A stretch of 36,896 bases of DNA from JBOHUC01 sp050733935. Its GTDB lineage: Bacteria; Eisenbacteria; RBG-16-71-46; DASYSL01. Positions 13,836-22,482 of this stretch are shown one piece after another. The position numbers and the translations under genes are program-made. A model generated the notes under the pieces. That model was not told where the DNA came from. It saw only the letters and a list, made by a program, of their open reading frames with translations, and ran no database searches. Position 1 is the first letter of the stretch. Every line of letters starts with the position of its first letter. The DNA is taken from NCBI GenBank assembly GCA_050733935.1, contig JBOHUC010000042.1, positions 1 to 36,896 of the forward strand. The letters are read 5' to 3'.

Positions 13836-15863
13836 ATGATCGATCGGTGCGCCAGAGTGTTTCAGAACTTCCCGACGGCCCCCTGCTTCCGGGTCGTCCC
13901 GGCGGTTCCGATGGCCGCTCTCCTCCTTCTCCTTCTCGGGGGGAGCCCGCGACCCGCGGCCGCTCTCACGATCGACGCGACCCTGGCCGCCGCCCCCGCC
14001 GAGGCCCAGGCCTCGTTCGCGCGGCGAGCCCGCGGCCGGGTGGCCGAGGCGCGCGCGTTTCGCGATGTCGACGGAGTCCTGCGGACGCACGTCCGGCTGG
14101 TCGATGAGAGGGGTCTCGAGGCGGCGCGGTTCGAGGTCCCCGGGGGACCCGAGGGAGGGGTCTTCTGGGTCGTGGACGGTGTGCCCGCCTTCGTGTCCGG
14201 CGAAGAAGTCGAGGTCGCGCTGGTCGCGACTCGAACCCGCAGCGACTCCGAAGCGCTCACGGTCGGTGTCGGCGACGACGCGGTCGTCCGTATCGCACCC
14301 GCTGACGGCGGGCGCACAGGAGCTCTCTTTGTGCCGGAAGGCGGACCGGTGGCGCACGTCGAAGTCGTCGATCCGCTCGGCGGAGGCGCCGTGGCCCTCC
14401 AACCGCTCCTGGTGCGGGTTCGCGGAACCGGCTTCGGACAGGTGCAGGCCGATTCACGGATCACGTTCCAGGGGCTGTTCGAGCGCGTGGATGCGCGCGT
14501 TCTGTCGTGGTCGGACACCGAGATCACGTGCGAGATGCCGATTCCCGGACTCCTCGGCAGTCCGCAGGTGCTGTCCGGGACCGTCAAGGTCTGGACCGCG
14601 GCCGGCGGCTGGAGCGACGGGGATCCGTTCGTGGGCGGAGCCCGCTTCAGCGTCATCTATCAGTGGGCCGGTGATTCGTGGTCGAACGCGCGCCTTCCGA
14701 TCGCGGTCTACTTCAATCCGCAGGGTTGCCCGTGGGGAGCCGCCGGGGGAGAGATCTTGCGCGAGGCGATGTCGCCCTGGAACGTTCCGGGATCGTACGC
14801 GCGCCTCGAGTATCGCGGGCTCACCCAGGCGATCGGAAGCCGGCACGGCCAGGCAGGTGTTCCGCGCGACGGCCGGAACACGGTGCAGTGGCGGTCCACG
14901 TGGCCGCACAACCCGTCGTGGCTCGCGGTCACCTGGTCCGCGATCGACACGCTCACGTACGAGCGGCTCGAGACCGAGCTCGAGATGAACGGCGAGAGGG
15001 AGTGGACCCTCGATCCCGAAGCCGATCCGGGCGCGTTCGATCTGTACTCGACGCTGATCCACGAGTTCGGCCACTGGCTGAGACTCGGACACACGCAGCA
15101 GGTCGCGTCCGTGATGCTCGCGTTCATCGGCCCCGGAGTGAGGCGGCGCGACCTCTCGCCGGGCGACCGCTTCGGCGCGTCGTACATCCACGCGTCCTAC
15201 GGCGCGCTCGCGACCGCACCCGAGATCGCCTCCGGCGGATCGGTCGAGGTCGCGATCCGGGCGCTCGATCGCGAAGGTCAGCCGCGCACCTCGCTCACCG
15301 CGCAGGAGGTCGAGATCCGCGCTGTTCCGCTCGCGAGTCCCTGGATCGGGCCTCCGGGATCCGATCCACCGGATGCGCTCGCGCCGCCGATCGGAGACGG
15401 AATCACCCCGTCGCACGCCCTCTCTCCCGTGGACGCGGAGGGCCGGACGACCGCCAGGCTCGACGGTCTTGCGGACGGGCTCTACCGGATCGAGGTCAAG
15501 CACCGCTCCGATTTCATGCGGCCGGCGCCGGTCGTGCGGGTGGGCGGCGCTCCGGCTTCGCCGGCGTCTGTCCTCGCGTTTTCAGGGGTCTCGCCGCAGC
15601 CGCTCGCGCGCGGCGTGCGCGGAGTCGTTCGGCTCAGCCTGCCCGCCTCCGCGCACGTGAAGCTCGACCTCTATGACGTGCGCGGCGCGCACGTCCGCAC
15701 GGTCGCCAACGACCGCTTCCCGGCCGGACCGAGCGAGGTTCCGTTCCAGACCGTGACGGGCGACGGGATTGCTCTCGCGGCGGGACTGTATTATCTGAGG
15801 ATGACGCCGGTTGCGGGAGTGACGTTCGAGCCGAAGACGGCGCGCGTGGTCGTGCTTCCTTGA
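13836..15863 (+). CDS. Secreted zinc metalloprotease with TIG domain and FlgD-like C-terminus
   Basis: Taking ATG 13836 (GAGG 5 nt upstream) gives 675 residues with a signal peptide whose hydrophobic core is PMAALLLLLLGG; in-frame ATGs at 13809 and 13728 lack a ribosome site. An IPT/TIG-like Ig domain lies at about 170-270 (PLLVRVRGTGFGQV, DTEITCEMP). The protease domain has HEFGHWLRLGH at 409-419, the metzincin zinc motif with a third His, then a Met in SVMLAF that may be the Met-turn, so a matrixin-like fold is likely. An Ig-like region follows (SVEVAIRALDREGQP). The last 80 residues are the FlgD-like module (VKLDLYDVRGAHVRTV, AAGLYYLRM). The stop overlaps the next gene by 4 bp. The target protein is unknown. 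Confidence 0.88.
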   Translation: MIDRCARVFQNFPTAPCFRVVPAVPMAALLLLLLGGSPRPAAALTIDATLAAAPAEAQASFARRARGRVAEARAFRDVDGVLRTHVRLVDERGLEAARFEVPGGPEGGVFWVVDGVPAFVSGEEVEVALVATRTRSDSEALTVGVGDDAVVRIAPADGGRTGALFVPEGGPVAHVEVVDPLGGGAVALQPLLVRVRGTGFGQVQADSRITFQGLFERVDARVLSWSDTEITCEMPIPGLLGSPQVLSGTVKVWTAAGGWSDGDPFVGGARFSVIYQWAGDSWSNARLPIAVYFNPQGCPWGAAGGEILREAMSPWNVPGSYARLEYRGLTQAIGSRHGQAGVPRDGRNTVQWRSTWPHNPSWLAVTWSAIDTLTYERLETELEMNGEREWTLDPEADPGAFDLYSTLIHEFGHWLRLGHTQQVASVMLAFIGPGVRRRDLSPGDRFGASYIHASYGALATAPEIASGGSVEVAIRALDREGQPRTSLTAQEVEIRAVPLASPWIGPPGSDPPDALAPPIGDGITPSHALSPVDAEGRTTARLDGLADGLYRIEVKHRSDFMRPAPVVRVGGAPASPASVLAFSGVSPQPLARGVRGVVRLSLPASAHVKLDLYDVRGAHVRTVANDRFPAGPSEVPFQTVTGDGIALAAGLYYLRMTPVAGVTFEPKTARVVVLP

Positions 15864-16465
15864 ACGGCGGGCGCCACGTTGGGCTCGCGATCGGGCTCGT
15901 GCTCCTCTTCGTGCTCGTGCTCTCGCCGGCGCCGACCGGGCTCGCGCAGCGTTACGTCGAGGGGAAGGAGCCCGATCGCCCGCGCCTTCAGTACGCGGAC
16001 TCGCTCGTCTCGCTCAACGATCGTTGCATCGTCAAGGGGACGAAGCTCAATCCACGGATCCACCCGGTCTACGTGAACGGACAGCCGATCGGGTTCTGCT
16101 GTGCGCCGTGCCCTTCGGTCTTCGTGCAGGATCCCGAGAACTGGCTCAAGGACAAGGACGTCGACGTCAAATGCCTGGTGTCGCCCGCGCGCAAGTCCAT
16201 GCGGGACGACAAGCACTTCGCGCGCATCGGGAACGATCTCTTCTTCTTTGCGAGCACGACCAACCGGAAGCGCTTCAACAAGAATCCGTTCAAGTACCTG
16301 AAGAAACTCACGGATCCGGTGACGTTCGAGCGCTTCGAGGCGACGGTGGATTCACCGAGCCTCGTGCACGACCAGGTCCTCTATTACTTCGCGAGCGAGA
16401 CGAACCTGCGCACGTTCCAGGCGGCTCCGGACAGCTTCGCGCAGATCCGCGGCGCGATGTTCTAG
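15860..16465 (+). CDS. Exported YHS-like protein with three degenerate repeats
   Basis: The 201-residue frame begins with TTG 15860, which overlaps the upstream TGA (TTGA). No better start exists before the hydrophobic signal segment (residues 7-28, VGLAIGLVLLFVLVLS). Three similar units follow. Unit 1 (54-100) has CIVKG ... IGFCCAPCPSVFVQDPENW, with Cys56, 80, 81 and 84. Unit 2 (about 103-147) has NDLFFFASTTNRKRFNKNPFKY. Unit 3 (about 150-194) has DQVLYYFASETNLRTFQAAP. The F-x-x-[DN]-P-x-x-[YW] ending and Cys pattern of unit 1 are those of YHS/TRASH-like metal-binding domains; units 2 and 3 lack the cysteines. Coupling to the metalloprotease gene suggests a related extracytoplasmic role. Metal binding is an inference. 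Confidence 0.7.
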   Translation: MNGGRHVGLAIGLVLLFVLVLSPAPTGLAQRYVEGKEPDRPRLQYADSLVSLNDRCIVKGTKLNPRIHPVYVNGQPIGFCCAPCPSVFVQDPENWLKDKDVDVKCLVSPARKSMRDDKHFARIGNDLFFFASTTNRKRFNKNPFKYLKKLTDPVTFERFEATVDSPSLVHDQVLYYFASETNLRTFQAAPDSFAQIRGAMF

Positions 16466-16495
16466 AACGCCGCGCCGCACCCGGAGGGCGGCGCC

Positions 16496-18790
16496 CTACG
16501 GGCGCACGATCGCCTTCCGCACGTCCGTCGTTCCTCCGAACTCGAGACGCACGAAGTAGAGCCCGGGAGCGCGGCCTGCCGCGCCCTCGCCGCTCCACGT
16601 CGTCTGGTGTCGCCCGGCCGCGCGCACGCCGTCGAGCAGCACGGCGACCGTCCGTCCCCGCACGTCCACAACCGAAAGCCGCGCGCGTCCGGGGACCGGG
16701 AGCGCGAAGTCCACGCGCAGCGGACCGCGGGCGGGGCTCGGCGACACGGCCTCGATCGCGGCGGGACCAGCCGTTCGATCCGCGATCGCGGAGGAGGGTG
16801 CGGGCCCCGGGGAATCCGCCGAGGCATCGCCTGCGGCCCCGCCGGCCGGCAGGAGCGTGAAGTCGGCGTCGGACACGTCGTAGAAGATGCTCCCCGACGC
16901 GTTCACGCGGATGCGGCAGCGCGGGCCGATCCAGCGCGGATCGAACGCGATCGTCTCGGCGCCGTCGTTCGGCGTCCCGGCCACGACCGAGTGCCAGGTC
17001 GCGCCGCCGTCGGACGACATGAGGATGTCGACCTGTCCCGCGACCGTCCCGCCGCCGACCGTCCACTGCACGGCGACCGGGATCCCCGCGGCGATCGTGT
17101 TGCCGCCGTTCGGAAACCCGACCGAGAACGGCGCGCCGCTCACCGTCACCGTCATTTCATCCGAGCCGTGCCCGCCGCCTCCGATGCCCGGCTGATTGTC
17201 CCGGGCCGTGAGCCGGAAGCGCAGAACGCGATCCACGGTCGGCATGCGCTCGAGCGGATCGGCCACGCCGGAGAGAACGGTCGCGAGCGCAGGAAAGGCG
17301 CGGCTCGCCGAAGCGGTGGGCGGGCGCGAGCGAAACAGCGGGCCCTCGGCGAGATTCCCCGCCGTGGCGGCGCGGTCGACCTGCTCCCACGTGTAGGTCA
17401 GCACGGCGTCCCGGTCCTCGTCGAGCGCGGATCCGCTCAGCTCGAACGGTGTCCCGCGCGGAATCGTGTAGTCGGGGCCTGCGTCGACGATCGGTGGTTT
17501 GTTCCCGAGGTCGAACCGGCTCTCGCATCCCGACGGGCGCGAGAGGGTCGTGTCGATCTGGGCGAGGCTCGCGACGTGGAAGTACGGATCGGCGTACGAG
17601 CGCGAATCGCCCGGGCTCGACATGAGGGTCCACCCGGTTCCCGGCTCGAACGGACTCTCGGCCGTGCGATTCGTGCCGCCGTCCTGCGAGTGCGTCGCGC
17701 CCAGCATGTGTCCGATCTCGTGCGGCATGACTTTGAGCGAGAACGTGGCCGAGTAGGGGTCGGGGCCGGTGACGGCGGAGATTCCCTTGTACCCCTCGTA
17801 GCAGTTCGTGGGACGGAACGCGCGGCCCTCGTAGTAGGTGGTGACCGACAACACCTGGGTGAGGTCCCAGGGAAGACCCAGGAAGTAGCCGTCGACGACC
17901 GAAGGGTTCCGCAGCAGGAGCTGGTTTGCCGTGTTCGACGGATAGGGATCGTCGAGCGGATCTTCGAACACGCGCACGCCCACGATCTGGAAGCGCACCG
18001 GGCCCTCGCGATCGAAGATCGCCTGCACGCGGTTCATCGAGGTTGCGATCTGCGAAAGCGCGCGCAGGTGTCCGCCGCACCGGATCGTGTACTCGCCGGT
18101 CGCCATGAGGATGAGGCGAAAGACCCTGAGCGGACCGCCTCCGATCGCCGTCCCGGCCGGGCGCCCGCCGCCCTCCGGGTCGGTCGTCCCGCCGCGCTTT
18201 TCGAAACCGGGCTCGAGGTCGTCCGACTCGCAGAGGAAGGGCGCGTCTTCGACGTCCTTCGTCCACGACGCGATCACGCGATCCGGCGAATCGCTGCCGA
18301 GCGGATCCGGATTGACGAGTGCAGTGCCCGCTTCCGTGAAGACGACCGCGTGCACCCCGAACGGAGAGACGTCGATCCGGGCGCTCAGCGCGGGGTCGTG
18401 GGCGCCGACCGCGCGGTAGGTGCGGAGCTCGGGCCACTGCCGCTCGAGATCCGGTGCGAAGAGCGGGGAAGCCACGACGCGGAACGGGACGAGCCGTCCG
18501 TCCGGAAGCGGAAGATCGATCGGAAGAGCATCGACCGGGAAGCCGGGCCGGGGAGCGATTCCGTCCTGCGCGTCGGGCAGGAGCTCGAGCGGTGCGTGCT
18601 CGAGTCGCTGGCGCAGGGCCGCAAAGCGGACGCGATACGTCGCCCCGGAGGCGGCGACCGACGGCTCGCGTTCGAACAGCGCAGCCTCTTCGATCGAGGC
18701 GGCGCGTTGCGCGTTTGCGGGAACGGGCAGAGCGAGCGGGAGCGTGAACGTGAACGCGAGCGATCCGAGAAGGAATCGGAATGCAGGCAT
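16496..18790 (-). CDS. Secreted M12-like zinc metalloprotease with Ig/PKD-like and FlgD-like domains
   Basis: The start ATG 18790 (MPAFRFLLGSLAFTF) has GGAGG 8 nt upstream and begins a clear signal peptide ending VPANAQ; 764 residues result. A propeptide-like region covers about 28-230. The catalytic domain contains HEIGHMLGATH at 357-367 and a Met-turn candidate WTLMSS about 25 residues later, as in reprolysin-type (M12B-like) metzincins. A PKD/Ig-like region follows (PPIVDAGPDYTI, YTWEQVD), then another Ig-like region (ILMSSDGGATWHS). The C-terminal 80 residues are the FlgD-like module (SPSPARGPLRVDF, VVDVRGRTVAVL, APGLYFVRL). A secreted, possibly surface-retained protease is expected. It lies 91 bp downstream of the thiamine-type receptor gene on the same strand. 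Confidence 0.9.
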   Translation of the reverse strand: MPAFRFLLGSLAFTFTLPLALPVPANAQRAASIEEAALFEREPSVAASGATYRVRFAALRQRLEHAPLELLPDAQDGIAPRPGFPVDALPIDLPLPDGRLVPFRVVASPLFAPDLERQWPELRTYRAVGAHDPALSARIDVSPFGVHAVVFTEAGTALVNPDPLGSDSPDRVIASWTKDVEDAPFLCESDDLEPGFEKRGGTTDPEGGGRPAGTAIGGGPLRVFRLILMATGEYTIRCGGHLRALSQIATSMNRVQAIFDREGPVRFQIVGVRVFEDPLDDPYPSNTANQLLLRNPSVVDGYFLGLPWDLTQVLSVTTYYEGRAFRPTNCYEGYKGISAVTGPDPYSATFSLKVMPHEIGHMLGATHSQDGGTNRTAESPFEPGTGWTLMSSPGDSRSYADPYFHVASLAQIDTTLSRPSGCESRFDLGNKPPIVDAGPDYTIPRGTPFELSGSALDEDRDAVLTYTWEQVDRAATAGNLAEGPLFRSRPPTASASRAFPALATVLSGVADPLERMPTVDRVLRFRLTARDNQPGIGGGGHGSDEMTVTVSGAPFSVGFPNGGNTIAAGIPVAVQWTVGGGTVAGQVDILMSSDGGATWHSVVAGTPNDGAETIAFDPRWIGPRCRIRVNASGSIFYDVSDADFTLLPAGGAAGDASADSPGPAPSSAIADRTAGPAAIEAVSPSPARGPLRVDFALPVPGRARLSVVDVRGRTVAVLLDGVRAAGRHQTTWSGEGAAGRAPGLYFVRLEFGGTTDVRKAIVRP

Positions 18791-18881
18791 GGCAATGGCC
18801 TCCGTGCTTGGTTCCTCCCCGAGGCGCGCATTTTGGGCCAAACCGGGGCCGGATTCCACCGCCAAACGGCGTGTCTTTCAG

Positions 18882-21401
18882 TTACAGGGACAGCTTCGCG
18901 CTCACGAAAAAATTGCGGCTTGCCGCCGGGATCCAGACCGGTGTGGGCAGGTAGTCGGGAGCCGGATAGTCCACGTAACCCGCGGTTTCGTAACGGGTGT
19001 CGAATAGGTTCATCACGCGCAACGAGAGCGTGAGCGCCCGGCCCCCGAACGCGCCCGGGAACTGCCAGCCCAGGGCCGCGTTCGCGACCGTCCACGGCTC
19101 GATCGTCCGGTCGACCCACGCCGGATCCTGCCGGGCCGCCGGGTTCTTCCGCTCGTTCTCCGTGTTGTCGAGGTACTGGATGCCCGAGTGCTCGAGCGAG
19201 AGATCGAGCCGCCCGCCCGTCTGCCGGAACGTCGCGCGGGCGCGCGCGAAGAGCTCGGGGAATCCCGCGATCGCGTTTCCGGAGTAGTCGACGGTCGTAG
19301 TCGCGTCCACGTACTCGAAGTAGTCGCCGAAGCGGTTGTCGTTCCACTGGAACGCGCCCGCGAGCTCGACGTGCCGCCCGACCGCGGCACTCGCGTCGGC
19401 CTCGATGCCGGCGTGGCGCGAGCGGGCTGCGTTGCCGGTGATGGGGTTTCCGTTGTCGTCGAGCTGGCCGTTGTAGACGATCTCGTTCTCGAAGTCCATG
19501 TAGAAGCCGGCGAACGAGGCCTGTCCCCACGATCCGCGCACGCGCACGCCCGCGGTCCAGTCCGCGACCTGCTCGGGCGAGAGGATGGGATCGGACAGCA
19601 CCCCGTCCGGGGAGACGTTCCGGAAGCCCGGCACCGATCCGGCGTTCTCCGGGTCGTAGAGCTCGCGGAAGATGGGCTCGGCTTCGGCGCGCGAGTACGA
19701 CGCGAACGCTTCGACGCGCTGCCACGGGCCGGCATCGGTCTCGCGCACCGTCCAGTTCGCTCCCACGCGCGGCGTGACGAACGTGTACGGCTGGTCGAAC
19801 GAAAGCCCCGCGATCTCGTCCTCCACGAGCCGGTAGGTCTGATGATGGACGGCGAGGTCGAGGGTGAGGCGCAGGCGGACCGTCTGCGCCCAGGCTTGCC
19901 GGACGAAGCCCGACGTGTTGAACGTGCGCCCCTTGTAGTCGTAGTACACGTGATCGGGCTCGGGTGCGGCCGGAGGCGCCGCCGACCACAGAAGCGTGCC
20001 CTTGTGATGCCCCTCGTGGAAACGCAGGTCGAGCCCGCCCGTGAGTTCGTAGCGCCCCGACGTGAAGCGTAGCTGCGGCACCCAGCCCAGGTGCACGTTC
20101 TTCACCCAGCGCCTGCGCGCGACGTCCGTGATGACCGAGTCCGGGTAGTTGTACTCGCGCAGGTCAACGCCCGTTCGAAACTCATCGTAGTACCCCTCCC
20201 CTGGAAAGTAGAAGAGCGCGTTCGTGACCGAAACCGAGGGCGACACCTTCCAGTCGTGGAGGAGCTCGTAGTGCGGCTCGAAGAAGTGATCCTGCTCTCC
20301 CGGATACCCGATTGGATTGATGCGCCGATCCTGATCGGGATCGCCGGTCACGCCGCCGTCGAGCGTCGAACGCGGAATCCCGAGATAGGAGAGATGGGTG
20401 TTCTCGGGCCCGCCGTAGAGGTTCAGGCGCGTCACCATGTTCCGATCCACGCGCGCGACGCCGACGAAGTACGACCACAGGTCCGACCACGACTGGTCTC
20501 GATAGCCGTCGGTCAGGATGCGCGAAAGCCGCGCCTGGATTGCGTACTTGTTCTCGAGCAGGCCCGATCCGGCCTGCAGGGAGTAGCGCTGCGTGTCGAA
20601 GCTGCCCGCGCCGGCTTCGAAGACGAGGTGGCGATCCTGCTGGAACGGAATCGTCTCGACGTTGATCGAGCCGCCGAGTGCGGTCGTGCCGTACGCGGTC
20701 GATCCGACGCCGCGCTGCACCTGGATCTCCTGCGCGCTCGCGACCAGATCCGGGTGGTCGATCCAGTAGACCTCGCGCGACTCGGGGTCGTTGAGCGGAA
20801 TGCCGTTCACGGTCACCGCGATCCGGCGCTGGGAGAATCCACGGATCTTGAGATACGAGTAGCCGATGCCGTTCCCCGCGTCGGAGTAGGCGTACGCCCC
20901 CGGCGTTTCGGCGAGCAGGATCGGCGTGTCCTGGCCCCAGTACGCGCGGTCGATGTCCCTCCGCGTGACGGTCGAGTACGACGTCGGGGAGCGGCCCTCG
21001 GCCGCGAGATGGCCCTGCACTTCGGCTCCCGGGATCGGAATCGCGGTCGCTTTCATTCGAATGTCGGCCGGCGCGCCGGGAACGAGATCGAGCTCGGCCG
21101 GGTCGTAGCCGACGACGCTCACGCGCACGCGTGCGCCCGTCTCCCCCGGAGCGAGTGCAATGCGGAAGGTGCCGCTCGCGTCGGCCGTCGCGCCGCGCCG
21201 CGAGCCTACGATCTGCGCGGCCGCGCCCGGGAGCGCGGCGCCGGTCTCGGCGTCGACGACGCGCGCGCTGACGGATCCGCCCGCGTCCTGTGCGTGGGCG
21301 CGGGGCGGAGCGGCGAGGAACAGGCTCGTCGGCGCGAACGCGAGCACGAATGCGAACGCGATGACGTTGACGAGCGGAAGGACTCGCTGCGTGCGATGCA
21401 T
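18882..21401 (-). CDS. TonB-dependent outer-membrane receptor, predicted thiamine-compound uptake
   Basis: The 839-residue protein starts at ATG 21401 with AGGA upstream and a signal peptide (core AFAFVLAFAPTSLFLAA, then AHAQ). Residues 42-115 form a carboxypeptidase-regulatory-like Ig domain (ARVVDAETGAALPGA, DASGTFRIAL). The plug domain lies at about 135-250 (STVTRRDIDRAYWGQDTP, YLKIRGFSQRRIAVTVNG, VQRGVGSTAYGTTALGGS). A 22-strand-type barrel fills the rest, ending in a typical C-terminus (LRVMNLFDTRYETAGY ... FFVSAKLSL). A TPP riboswitch and a candidate terminator lie in its leader, so expression should fall when TPP is plentiful. THI-box-controlled TonB receptors are known from Bacteroidetes as predicted thiamine transporters. 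The exact ligand (thiamine, TPP or a precursor) is not shown by the sequence. Confidence 0.92.
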   Translation of the reverse strand: MHRTQRVLPLVNVIAFAFVLAFAPTSLFLAAPPRAHAQDAGGSVSARVVDAETGAALPGAAAQIVGSRRGATADASGTFRIALAPGETGARVRVSVVGYDPAELDLVPGAPADIRMKATAIPIPGAEVQGHLAAEGRSPTSYSTVTRRDIDRAYWGQDTPILLAETPGAYAYSDAGNGIGYSYLKIRGFSQRRIAVTVNGIPLNDPESREVYWIDHPDLVASAQEIQVQRGVGSTAYGTTALGGSINVETIPFQQDRHLVFEAGAGSFDTQRYSLQAGSGLLENKYAIQARLSRILTDGYRDQSWSDLWSYFVGVARVDRNMVTRLNLYGGPENTHLSYLGIPRSTLDGGVTGDPDQDRRINPIGYPGEQDHFFEPHYELLHDWKVSPSVSVTNALFYFPGEGYYDEFRTGVDLREYNYPDSVITDVARRRWVKNVHLGWVPQLRFTSGRYELTGGLDLRFHEGHHKGTLLWSAAPPAAPEPDHVYYDYKGRTFNTSGFVRQAWAQTVRLRLTLDLAVHHQTYRLVEDEIAGLSFDQPYTFVTPRVGANWTVRETDAGPWQRVEAFASYSRAEAEPIFRELYDPENAGSVPGFRNVSPDGVLSDPILSPEQVADWTAGVRVRGSWGQASFAGFYMDFENEIVYNGQLDDNGNPITGNAARSRHAGIEADASAAVGRHVELAGAFQWNDNRFGDYFEYVDATTTVDYSGNAIAGFPELFARARATFRQTGGRLDLSLEHSGIQYLDNTENERKNPAARQDPAWVDRTIEPWTVANAALGWQFPGAFGGRALTLSLRVMNLFDTRYETAGYVDYPAPDYLPTPVWIPAASRNFFVSAKLSL

Positions 21402-21470
21402 CGTGATGTCCTGGCTCTCGCGCGATTCCGGGGGCGGGCAGCGCAGTCAGGCGGCTGCCGGGCCGGGAGG

Positions 21471-21512
21471 CAAACAGAACGGCCACGCCCCCTGGGAACC
21501 GGGGACATGGCC
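21471..21512 (-). terminator. Candidate expression platform of the TPP riboswitch
   Basis: On the minus strand GGCCATG...CGTGGCC encloses CCCC...GGGG (21512-21481), about 11 bp with small internal mismatches. It is followed by GTTCTGTTTG, a T-rich stretch. It lies between the riboswitch and the receptor start, where a TPP-dependent terminator would be expected. An alternative antiterminator pairing was not resolved. Confidence 0.5.
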
Positions 21513-21529
21513 CGAGCGAAAGCTTGTCG

Positions 21530-21635
21530 AGGCCCGCCTCCCTACGCCGGTATCAACCGGATCAGGTTCCTAGGGTATGATCTCAGGCCCGTTTTTTTAC
21601 GCGCTCGCACGCGTTTCGGGCCACCCCTGACGGAT
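21530..21635 (-). promoter_or_regulatory. TPP riboswitch (THI box)
   Basis: Read on the minus strand, the conserved THI-box blocks occur in order: GGGGTG (21627-21622), CTGAGA (21586-21581), ACCCT, AACCTGATCCGG (around 21568-21557), and ACCGGCGTAGGGA (ending 21539). An extra arm P3 is formed by GCCCG and CGGGC just before CTGAGA, with an A-rich loop. These are the pyrimidine- and pyrophosphate-sensing elements of TPP aptamers. The gene downstream on the same strand is the TonB-dependent receptor at 21401, about 130 nt away. The aptamer lies just after the stop of the PDZ gene. The distal part of P1 was not resolved by eye. Confidence 0.92.
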
Positions 21636-21666
21636 GGCCCGAGACTACGCGCGAACCGAGCGTGGG

Positions 21667-22356
21667 TCAAGGTTCGGTCGGACTTGGCGGTGGATCCGGC
21701 GACGGCTGCGAAGGCGGCGGCGGCGCGAACGGAGTCGCCGAAGAGTCCGGCGTCACGCGCGTCGTCCCGACACGCGGTGGCATGCCGCGCAGCCTGCGCA
21801 CCTCATCGCGCAGGTCGCGCACCTGGACGCGCAGGACGGCGAGCGAGCGCTCGTGATCTTCGGCGAGCGCGCGCAGATCGTCGAGCGCCTGTCGCAGGTC
21901 ATGGACTGCGTCTTCGGCCGCGAGCGGATTCGGACGCGCGGCGAGTGTGACGATCCCGAGCCACGTTTCGCGGCCGTCGCGCCAGATGTCGACCGAGACG
22001 TTGCTCCCCGCACCCTCGCGTCGGATCCAGCCGTTGAGCTCGGCAGCCGACAGCACCGGTTGGTTCTCGAATTCGGTGATGATGTCACCTTCGACGAGCC
22101 CCTTGAGATCGGCGGGGCCGCCGTCGACGACTTCGACGACGTACGCGCCGCCGGGACGATCGAACCCGTGTCGCTCCGCGATCTCGAACGTGACTTCCGC
22201 GAGCACGGCTCCCAGGTCTCCCGGCGCGGCGCCGCTCGCGTCCGCGAGCGCATCGAACATCAGGATCGCGGCGGGGATGAGAATCGGGACTCCGACCAGA
22301 AGCGCCGGGCGCAGGCGGGCGCGCGGCCGGCGGATGCGTGTCATCGCCAGTTTCAT
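21667..22356 (-). CDS. Membrane-anchored PDZ protein with coiled coil
   Basis: The 229-residue protein starts at ATG 22356 with GGGGGAG upstream. A basic N-terminus (RIRRPRARLRP) leads into one hydrophobic segment at about 18-36. A PDZ domain spans about 55-140 (GAYVVEVVDGGPADLKGLVEGDII written here in parts: YVVEVVDGGPAD, GLVEGDIITEF, VSVDIWRDGRE). Residues 146-190 form a heptad-rich coiled coil (LRQALDDLRALAEDHERSL), and the tail is Pro-rich. No trypsin-like or other protease domain is attached, so it is probably a scaffold or regulator rather than a HtrA enzyme. It precedes the riboswitch-controlled receptor gene on the same strand. Partner proteins are unknown. Confidence 0.82.
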   Translation of the reverse strand: MKLAMTRIRRPRARLRPALLVGVPILIPAAILMFDALADASGAAPGDLGAVLAEVTFEIAERHGFDRPGGAYVVEVVDGGPADLKGLVEGDIITEFENQPVLSAAELNGWIRREGAGSNVSVDIWRDGRETWLGIVTLAARPNPLAAEDAVHDLRQALDDLRALAEDHERSLAVLRVQVRDLRDEVRRLRGMPPRVGTTRVTPDSSATPFAPPPPSQPSPDPPPSPTEP

Positions 22357-22420
22357 GGTGGCTCCCCCGAAGCCCCCGGCGGGAGAGGGCCCTTCACGGG
22401 CGGGTGGGCGATTCAGGGTA

Positions 22421-22451
22421 CGCCCGCCGCTGACGGCGGTTCCAGCGGGCG
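22421..22451. terminator. Nested GC hairpins between the hydrolase and PDZ genes
   Basis: CCGCCG-CTGA-CGGCGG (22424-22439) is a perfect 6-bp hairpin. An alternative outer stem CGCCCGC / GCGGGCG spans the same stretch. No T-run follows, so it may be a weak terminator or an mRNA boundary downstream of the minus-strand hydrolase gene. Confidence 0.3.
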
Positions 22452-22482
22452 ATGCCGGAAACGGGCGGTGGAAGTGTGAGGT

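Noticed and set aside
16466..16495. Intrinsic terminator between the YHS-like gene and the opposing metalloprotease gene
   Set aside because: Only a weak, interrupted GC stem can be drawn in the 30-bp gap and no T-run follows.
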